A stretch of DNA of 11,569 nucleotides from Elusimicrobiota bacterium (lineage in GTDB: Bacteria > Elusimicrobiota > Elusimicrobia > 2-02-FULL-39-32), in contig JACPSV010000239.1 of assembly GCA_016193115.1 (NCBI GenBank), forward strand, positions 1 through 11,569, given 5' to 3'. Below the pieces are notes generated by a model. The model did no database searches and was not told the origin of the DNA. It was given only the letters and a program-made list of their open reading frames with translations. A program made the position numbers and the translations under genes. Positions 6,848 through 11,569 of this stretch are shown here, in pieces. How positions within the stretch are numbered: position 1 is the first letter of the stretch; every line of letters begins with the position of its first letter.

Positions 6848-7558
6848 TTAGTTGACTTCCACAAGAGTGCCTAACTTTTCGCCGGTCAGGGCGCGCGTGA
6901 TATTGCCGGGCTTGTGCAAGTTAAATACACGCACAGGCAACCCGTTTTCCTGACAAAGGGCTAGGGCGGAAGTGTCCATGATTTTCAGTTTCTTTTCAAT
7001 CGCTTCTTGAAATGTGAGCCGTTTGTACAGTTTGGCCGCCGGGTTTCGTTGAGGGTCGTCGGAATAGATACCGTCCACCTGCGTGGCTTTTAAGAGACAG
7101 TCTGCGTTCACTTCGACTGCTCGCAGAGCCGCCGCGGTGTCCGTAGAGAAATAGGGGTTCCCAGTTCCCGCGGCAAAGATAACCAACCGCCCTTTCTCCA
7201 AATGGCGGACCGCTCTGCGCCGAATAAAAGGTTCCGACACTTTTGCCACTTCCACGGCGGATAGGACTCGCGTATGGATTCCTGTTTGTTCACAGGCGTC
7301 TTGCAGGGCAAGGGCATTGATGATTGTGGCGAGCATGCCCATGTTGTCCGCGATGATGCGGTCTAACTGTAACCCTTGGTCTCTTCCGCCGCGCCAGATG
7401 TTACCGCCTCCCACCACAATTCCGATCTGGATGTTGCGGGTATGAGCTGTTTTCAGTTCTTTTGCGATTTGGAAAAGCGCTTTGAGATTGATTCCCCAGC
7501 CGGGGTCGCCTGCTAGAGATTGACCGGACAACTTTAATATGACGCGGCGGGAAGCCAT
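6848..7558 (-). CDS. pyrH: UMP kinase
   Basis: 236 residues of the amino-acid-kinase family; bacterial UMP kinase phosphorylates UMP to UDP with ATP as a hexamer in the cytosol. Visible motifs: ILKLSGQSLAG near the N-terminus (the more usual residue is Glu where Gln13 stands), IGIVVGGGNIWRGG, DNMGMLATIINALALQDA, the nucleotide-binding AAGTGNPYFSTDTAAALRA and KATQVDGIYSDDP. The protein is complete to LGTLVEVN. A 24-nt gap separates it from tsf; a short GGAA/TTCC self-complementary patch lies there but no convincing Shine-Dalgarno close to the ATG, so initiation may depend on coupling. Confidence 0.97.
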   Translation of the reverse strand: MASRRVILKLSGQSLAGDPGWGINLKALFQIAKELKTAHTRNIQIGIVVGGGNIWRGGRDQGLQLDRIIADNMGMLATIINALALQDACEQTGIHTRVLSAVEVAKVSEPFIRRRAVRHLEKGRLVIFAAGTGNPYFSTDTAAALRAVEVNADCLLKATQVDGIYSDDPQRNPAAKLYKRLTFQEAIEKKLKIMDTSALALCQENGLPVRVFNLHKPGNITRALTGEKLGTLVEVN

Positions 7559-7582
7559 TCGCGGTTAAGGGAAGAGTTTTTC

Positions 7583-8476
7583 CTAACTTTCGCCCAATTT
7601 GAAACGATAGAAACTTTTGATTAAAAAGGAGTCCGGTTTTCCTTGTGCGGCGGATGCGATTGTTTGCTGGACAGACGTCTTGCCGGAAGAGTCCCGGATA
7701 TAAGACTGTTCTAGAAGACAAAACTGTTTATAGAAATCTTTGAGTTTCCCCTCCATGATTTTGGTCCAGGCAACTTCCGGTTTTCCGGACTGCTTGCACT
7801 GTTCCTGATAGATGGCCTTCTCTTTTTCTACGATCTCCGCTGGCACATCTTCTTTTCGGATCCATTTCGGAGACGCTGCGGCGATCTGCATGCAGATTTC
7901 TCTAGCCAAATTTTTATGTTCAGGATTGGGTGTTTCGGATTCCGCTTCCAGAATGACTCCCAGCTTGCCGGACTCCGGAGCGCCTTCGTGAGGCGCATGG
8001 ACATAGTTGCCGATGATGCTCTGGACGCCTTTGCCGCAGCGGGCGATGCGTTTAATCACAATGTTTTCGCCCAGTTTGCCAATTTTCTCTTTTAAAAGAG
8101 TCTCCACAGTTTCCGAAGAGCCGGAGAGTTTAGTGGAGAGGATGGCTTCTGCGCTCTCGGCTTGGGTTTGCAAGACGTGTTGGGCTAAGGTTTTTGCCAG
8201 ATCCTGAAATTCTTTCGTCCGGGCCACAAAATCTGTTTCGCAGCTGATTTCAATGATGCTGCCTTTGGTTCCATCCGGACTAATCCAACAGGTGACTAAC
8301 CCTTGGTTCGTCACTCGTCCCGCTTTCTGAGCGGCGGAAGCTTTCCCCTTTTCTCTTAAAAATTGAATGGCCTTTTCGAAATCTCCGCTGGACGTTAACA
8401 AAGCTTTCTGGCAGTCTAAGATACCGGCTCCCGTCGCTTCCCTCAATTTCTGCACATGCTGCGCTGTTACGGTCAT
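7583..8476 (-). CDS. tsf: Elongation factor Ts
   Basis: 297 residues; the nucleotide exchange factor that recycles EF-Tu-GDP. The N-terminal UBA-like domain covers about 1-50 (VQKLREATGAGILDCQKAL), followed by KAGRVTNQGLV and the EF-Tu-contacting CETDFVART (TDFVA at 81-85). The dimerisation core includes KIGENI-like KLGENIVIKRIAR, NYVHAPHEG, GKLGVILEAE and LAREICMQIAAASPKW. The end of the protein, from about residue 275, is poorly conserved. AGGAAA lies 6 nt before the ATG. It follows rpsB by 30 nt; that gap is closely similar to both ends of the gap before dxr. Confidence 0.97.
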   Translation of the reverse strand: MTVTAQHVQKLREATGAGILDCQKALLTSSGDFEKAIQFLREKGKASAAQKAGRVTNQGLVTCWISPDGTKGSIIEISCETDFVARTKEFQDLAKTLAQHVLQTQAESAEAILSTKLSGSSETVETLLKEKIGKLGENIVIKRIARCGKGVQSIIGNYVHAPHEGAPESGKLGVILEAESETPNPEHKNLAREICMQIAAASPKWIRKEDVPAEIVEKEKAIYQEQCKQSGKPEVAWTKIMEGKLKDFYKQFCLLEQSYIRDSSGKTSVQQTIASAAQGKPDSFLIKSFYRFKLGES

Positions 8477-8486
8477 GGTTTTTTTC

Positions 8487-8510
8487 CTATCCTCGTTGAA
8501 ACTCGGTCAT
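8487..8510 (-). other. Seven-codon mini-ORF overlapping the rpsB stop
   Basis: ATG overlaps the rpsB stop as ATGA and reads MTEFQRG then TAG. Its first 18 nt match 16 of 18 the start of the linking ORF after cdsA (MTELQR). The following AGGAAA is the tsf Shine-Dalgarno. It could be a termination-reinitiation element or chance; the similarity is seen, the role is inferred. Confidence 0.2.
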
Positions 8511-9343
8511 GTGGTCAGTTCCTCTTTGGAGGGCGTTTCGACAGGGGGTGTAGCCACGGGTTCTGTAATCACGATCTCAGAAGCGGCGTCCGCAGGGACT
8601 TGAGCGATTTCCGATGCAGGTTCCACAACAGGGGCGTTGGCAGATTCCTCGCTTTTTTGAGCCAGAGCTTTGCCTTCTAAAATGGCTTCCGCGGCGTAAT
8701 TGCAGAAAAGTTTGATCGAACGCACGGCGTCATCGTTTCCGGGAATGGGGTAATCAATGAGGTCAGAATCACAATTGGTGTCGCAGACAGCGACGATGGG
8801 AATTTCTAGCTTACGGGCTTCCAAAATAGCGGTCATTTCAACCATGGGGTCTATGACGAACATAAACGCGGGGTGAGAAGTCATTTCTTTAATTCCGCTC
8901 AAAGATTTTTCCAACCGTAACCTGGTTTTTTCCAAACGAGAGGCTTCTTTTTTCGAGAGAACGTTCAGAATTTTTTCTTCACGCATCCTCTCAATTTCCT
9001 TCAACCGCTCAATTGATTTTTGTATCGTGCTAAAATTGGTTAACGTGCCGCCCAGCCATCTCTGGTTAACGTAAGGGCTGCCACATCTTTGCGCGGCTTC
9101 CAGAATAACGTCCTGAGACTGTTTGGTAGTGCCGACAAACAAGCAGATTTTAGATTCAGCGGCGCAATCTCTTATGAACTTAAGAGCTTTTTTAAGTTCT
9201 TTGACGGTCTTAGAGAGGTCAATAATGTGGATGTTGTTCCGGGACCCATAGATATATTTGGCCATCTTCGGGTTCCAAGCTCTCGTTTGGTGACCAAAAT
9301 GCACGCCCGCCTCTAAAAGGCTTTTCATGGATATATTGGTCAT
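8507..9343 (-). CDS. rpsB: 30S ribosomal protein S2
   Basis: 278 residues. Starts [20 protein letters not shown], followed by [21 protein letters not shown], the coiled-coil arm, [39 protein letters not shown] and [26 protein letters not shown]; these are the standard S2 blocks. The conserved part ends at about residue 225; beyond it lies a tail of about 50 residues rich in Ala, Pro, Glu and Val, acidic overall, longer than the E. coli protein (241 residues). AAGAGGA (9351-9357) precedes the ATG by 7 nt. A probable promoter lies in the tatC-rpsB gap, so the translation cluster can probably be expressed apart from tat. Confidence 0.97.
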   Translation of the reverse strand: MTNISMKSLLEAGVHFGHQTRAWNPKMAKYIYGSRNNIHIIDLSKTVKELKKALKFIRDCAAESKICLFVGTTKQSQDVILEAAQRCGSPYVNQRWLGGTLTNFSTIQKSIERLKEIERMREEKILNVLSKKEASRLEKTRLRLEKSLSGIKEMTSHPAFMFVIDPMVEMTAILEARKLEIPIVAVCDTNCDSDLIDYPIPGNDDAVRSIKLFCNYAAEAILEGKALAQKSEESANAPVVEPASEIAQVPADAASEIVITEPVATPPVETPSKEELTT

Positions 9344-9375
9344 GGTCTATTCCTCTTCGTACTCACAATTTATCT

Positions 9376-9403
9376 ATTATAACAAAATTTATAAATAATT
9401 CAA
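9376..9403 (-). promoter_or_regulatory. Probable sigma-70-type promoter upstream of rpsB
   Basis: On the minus strand TATAAT (9376-9381) is preceded by TTGAAT (9398-9403) with 16 nt between, in an AT-rich stretch unlike its surroundings. The -10 is a perfect consensus match, the -35 matches 4 of 6. It would start transcription about 25-30 nt before the rpsB ATG. The -35 overlaps the last codons of tatC. Confidence 0.5.
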
Positions 9404-10107
9404 ATAGTTTTGCGTTGGGCGAGGTGGGCGGTCAGGATGGAAGTTTCGTATAAGAAGTAGGTAGGCAGAGCCAGAAGGAAAGCGGTGACAGGGTCGGGTC
9501 CGGGGGTCAAAAAGGCGCTCAGAACATAAATGACTAGGACAGCTATTCGTCTTTGGCCGGAAATCTGGCGAGGGTGGAGAATGCCCAGACGCGCTAAAAA
9601 GAAACTCACCAAAGGCATCTGAAATATCGCCCCTAAAACCAGACAAAGGATGCCGACAAAGTTGATGTAGTCGTCAATCGAGATTTGCGCGACTAAAATC
9701 TGCGATTGATAGCTTAGGAGAAAACGGACTCCCGCCGGCACTAAAATCCAGAAAGCGAAAGCGCTGCCGCACAAGAAGAGAAGATAAGACACAGGCAAAA
9801 CCCAGAACAATGGTTTTTTTTCCAAGGGAGTCAGAGCCACGACCACGAATTGCCATGCTTGCCAGAGAACGACAGGAATGGCGATCAGGATACCGCTGGC
9901 CAATGCGATCTTGAGCCGCACAAAGAACGCATCCATCGGTTTCAGAAATATGAAATGGCCTACGGGTTTAGCTAGAACGGAGATTAGAGGATCCAGGAAG
10001 AAATAGTAGCTGAGGAGTGTGCCCAGTCCAATCGCGCACAAGGATTTGATCAGGCGGAATCGAAGCTCTTCTAAATGGTCTGTTAAAGGTCTGGGCGAAT
10101 CTTCCAC
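9400..10107 (-). CDS. tatC: Sec-independent translocase subunit TatC
   Basis: 235 residues with six hydrophobic segments, the inner-membrane receptor for twin-arginine signal peptides. The N-terminus has PLTDHLEELRFRLI, the conserved cytoplasmic signal-peptide-binding motif; then DAFFVRLKIALASGILIAIP, the P-L-E-K-K loop, and FLTPGPDPVTAFLLALPTYFLYE near the end, a TatC hallmark. The start is GTG at 10107 (no ATG fits); AAGAGGA (10120-10126) overlaps the tatA stop and is 12 nt away, a bit long. It lies 17 nt after tatA. Only one TatA-type gene is visible, so this may be a minimal TatAC system, though tatB could be elsewhere. Confidence 0.95.
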   Translation of the reverse strand: MEDSPRPLTDHLEELRFRLIKSLCAIGLGTLLSYYFFLDPLISVLAKPVGHFIFLKPMDAFFVRLKIALASGILIAIPVVLWQAWQFVVVALTPLEKKPLFWVLPVSYLLFLCGSAFAFWILVPAGVRFLLSYQSQILVAQISIDDYINFVGILCLVLGAIFQMPLVSFFLARLGILHPRQISGQRRIAVLVIYVLSAFLTPGPDPVTAFLLALPTYFLYETSILTAHLAQRKTI

Positions 10108-10124
10108 AATGGGATTATGTCCTC

Positions 10125-10310
10125 TTAATTCTTGTCTTTGTCTTCCAATCCTTTTTTGAGTTCGTCTTCCCCTTCTTTGATTCCTTTTTTGAATGCTGAG
10201 ATGGATTTACCCAGGGAACGGCTGAGCTCAGGCAACTTCTTTCCGCCAAAAAGGACAAGAACAATCACAAGCATGATGATCCAATCCCAAACTCCAATGT
10301 TTTGAAACAT
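10125..10310 (-). CDS. tatA: Twin-arginine translocase subunit TatA/TatE
   Basis: 61 residues. An N-terminal membrane helix (about 6-21) is followed by FGGKKLPELSRSLGKSISAFKKG, the FG hinge and amphipathic helix diagnostic of TatA/E, and a short charged tail ending DKDKN. TatA oligomers form the folded-protein passage with TatC in the inner membrane. AGAGG (10318-10322) lies 7 nt before the ATG. The gene is 26 nt after the polyprenyl synthase stop and directly upstream of tatC. Confidence 0.95.
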   Translation of the reverse strand: MFQNIGVWDWIIMLVIVLVLFGGKKLPELSRSLGKSISAFKKGIKEGEDELKKGLEDKDKN

Positions 10311-10336
10311 AGGGTACCTCTCAGTTCAACCGCAGT

Positions 10337-11437
10337 TTAATAGTCTCTCTCGATCACAAAACGGGAGAGTCGTTCTAAAGATGCGCGCGCGTCCCGATCA
10401 AAATTTTGAATGAAACTAAGAGATTTATCAAGATATTGGTCGGCATACTGTCTGGTTTTCTCTACAATCTGGTGCTTTTCAATTTGAGTCTGGATGTAAT
10501 TCCAATCGGGATTCAGAGACCGGAAATGAGCGAGACACGTTTCCTTCTCGGACCGCGGGAGCGCAGACTGCAGAAGGATCATGGGAAGGGTCATTTTTCC
10601 GTTTCCCGTGTCGGTTCGCAATGTTTTCCCCAGCTTATTTTCCGATCCGATCACGTCTAAAAGATCGTCCACGATCTGGTAAGAAAGACCCAGGTTTAAA
10701 CCGAACTCGCTTAAAGCATGGACCTGGGGAGCAGGGAGTTTGGCTAAACGCGCGCCGGCGTGGGAACAGGCGGCGATCAGTGAGGCGGTCTTCCTGCGAA
10801 TAAAGGAAAAATATTCCTCGCTGCTGAGATCGTAGCGGTATCTGTTTTTTAGCTGGTCCAGTTCCCCTTCGCACATTTCTTGGGTGGCGCAAGAGAGGTT
10901 GGCTGTGATCTCCTGGTCACCAACGGACGCAACCATGCGGAACGCTTTGGAATAAAGAAAATCTCCCAAGAGAACGGCGACGTCTTCGCCGAACTGGAGG
11001 TTGACCGGCGGTTTTAAACGCCTTAAAACTGCGTGATCGATGATATCGTCATGCACCAGCGTGGCGGCATGGATGAGTTCCATGCTGGCCGCAACGTCAA
11101 GAATCGAATCTTCAGCGGTCGGTTGAGATGCGAGCGAAGCGGAAAAAAGGACCAGAGCTGAACGCAGACGTTTTCCACCTCCGGCTAGGACGTAACGGGA
11201 AGAATCTTTTAGGATGCCTTCGCTCTCCTGTCCTATCGTCTCCAGTTTTTTTTCCACCTTCTCTAATTGGGGAAGTATGGGTTGAACAATTTTCCGGAGG
11301 GTCCATTGAGGCTGTTGCGAAACGCCCCTTTTCCCGTCATTCCCGCGAAAGCGGGAATCTAGTTGCGGAAATTCTTCTCTGGATTCCCGCTTTCGCGGGA
11401 ATGACGGAGTAAAGGTCATTTTGTAACAGTCCCCCAT
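10337..11437 (-). CDS. trans-Polyprenyl diphosphate synthase (IspB/HepT type)
   Basis: Elongates allylic diphosphates to the long chain of the respiratory quinone side chain (or a shorter product; length not decidable here). Key motifs, numbered from ATG 11437: GGGKRLR at 86-92, first Asp-rich motif DDIID at 130-134, GDFLYSKAF at 158-166, second Asp-rich motif DDLLD at 257-261. At 366 residues it is longer than usual, because residues about 11-35 are translated from an inverted-repeat element. ATG 11419, in frame, is an equally possible start, with GGGGGA 10 nt before it. No ATG follows until after GGGKRLR, and a GTG at 11257 is poorly placed behind its ribosome site, so translation probably passes through the repeat. 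It lies 37 nt after the probable nuoN end, which fits a quinone-related role, and 26 nt before tatA. Confidence 0.9.
   Translation of the reverse strand: MGDCYKMTFTPSFPRKRESREEFPQLDSRFRGNDGKRGVSQQPQWTLRKIVQPILPQLEKVEKKLETIGQESEGILKDSSRYVLAGGGKRLRSALVLFSASLASQPTAEDSILDVAASMELIHAATLVHDDIIDHAVLRRLKPPVNLQFGEDVAVLLGDFLYSKAFRMVASVGDQEITANLSCATQEMCEGELDQLKNRYRYDLSSEEYFSFIRRKTASLIAACSHAGARLAKLPAPQVHALSEFGLNLGLSYQIVDDLLDVIGSENKLGKTLRTDTGNGKMTLPMILLQSALPRSEKETCLAHFRSLNPDWNYIQTQIEKHQIVEKTRQYADQYLDKSLSFIQNFDRDARASLERLSRFVIERDY
11335..11406 (-). repeat. Inverted pair of REP/dRS3-like palindromic repeats
   Basis: Two 28-nt units, 11335-11362 and 11379-11406, in opposite orientation and matching at 27 of 28 positions, are separated by 16 nt. 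Each contains ATTCCC(N8)GGGAAT, the form of the neisserial dRS3 element; internally ATTCCCGC and GCGGGAAT pair around a GAAA (or TTTC) loop. The whole element can also fold into one 28-bp stem. Its length is 72 nt (24 codons) and it keeps the reading frame of the polyprenyl synthase. Its orientation is symmetric; minus is given as the strand of the gene that contains it. Confidence 0.9.
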
Positions 11438-11474
11438 TGTGTAGAATCCATGCGTGAGACCGCGTGCGAAAGAA

Positions 11475-11569
11475 TCATGGTAGCGGAACTCCGGAAATTC
11501 GTATCCAGGAGAGAATCTGTCCCGGGAAAATTCCCAATATCAGAAGAACTAGGGCTGCAAAGAGGGTAG
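11475..11569 (-). CDS. C-terminal end of a probable NADH-quinone oxidoreductase antiporter-like subunit (NuoN/NuoM type), partial
   Basis: Only about 30 residues are in the window, the frame being open to the right edge and ending in TGA at 11475-11477. It reads a hydrophobic helix (TLFAALVLLILGIFPGQIL) followed by a short tail (SWIRISGVPLP). A terminal helix closing in LG(I/L)FPG is typical of NuoN and NuoM. Too short to separate these or related Mrp antiporter subunits. The following polyprenyl synthase gene would fit with a quinone-using complex. One other frame is also open here but encodes nothing membrane-like. Confidence 0.5.
   Translation of the reverse strand, partial: TLFAALVLLILGIFPGQILSWIRISGVPLP

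Noticed and set aside
7559..7582. Hairpin (GGAA/TTCC) between tsf and pyrH as attenuator
   Set aside because: Only about four base pairs, no T run; too weak to claim.
11255..11257. GTG as start of polyprenyl synthase, avoiding the repeat
   Set aside because: In frame, but the purine-rich GAGAAG directly abuts it, leaving no proper spacing, and it would cut the first helix. Kept only as an alternative.
11335..11406. CRISPR-like pair of 28-nt units with a short spacer
   Set aside because: The units are inverted, not direct, only two exist and the spacer is 16 nt; this is a palindromic repeat pair.
11335..11406. Rho-independent terminator between nuoN and polyprenyl synthase
   Set aside because: Strong stems but no following T run on either strand, and it lies inside the reading frame.
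11440..11569. Alternative open frame in the right-edge segment
   Set aside because: It stays open to a TGA inside the polyprenyl synthase start but gives a Ser-rich, featureless peptide, while the chosen frame gives a typical NuoN/M ending.

Overview
The window looks like a bacterial chromosome segment with almost no non-coding space. Two genes at the left read on the plus strand; everything else (about 1194 to the right edge) reads on the minus strand as one long, tightly packed gene train. The taxon cannot be fixed from sequence alone. A PorV/PorQ-family protein beside a FlgD-Ig-like C-terminal domain, a CxxCH protein with an LNxYGKDF-type segment, and ATTCCC(N8)GGGAAT palindromic repeats together suggest an uncultivated-type Gram-negative lineage such as Elusimicrobiota or Omnitrophota. 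This assignment is an inference of moderate to low confidence.

Plus strand, 2-1197: the C-terminal end of a probably exported protein with a FlgD-Ig/type IX-sorting-like domain, overlapping by ATGA a PorV/PorQ-like outer-membrane protein. Minus strand, transcribed from right to left: the end of a probable NuoN/NuoM-type subunit; a trans-polyprenyl diphosphate synthase whose N-terminus is interrupted by an inverted-repeat element; tatA and tatC; then, after a probable internal promoter, rpsB-tsf-pyrH-frr-uppS-cdsA-dxr-rseP. This second block is the widely conserved translation/envelope cluster. The train ends with two genes I cannot fully name: an exported protein combining a c-type haem motif, an EF-hand and an FMN_bind-like domain, and a small His-rich membrane protein. 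The last minus-strand gene and porV converge with overlapping stop codons.

Functionally, dxr (MEP pathway), the polyprenyl synthase and uppS supply isoprenoid chains for quinones and undecaprenyl carriers. CdsA makes CDP-diacylglycerol for phospholipids. TatAC and RseP handle protein export and membrane proteolysis, and S2, EF-Ts, UMP kinase and RRF serve translation and nucleotide supply.

The items most worth a second look are the haem/EF-hand/FMN_bind-like protein with a degenerate flavinylation site and its membrane partner, the apparent frameshift in cdsA, the in-frame palindromic repeat inside the polyprenyl synthase N-terminus, and a pair of near-identical intergenic leaders before tsf and dxr that encode tiny overlapping ORFs.
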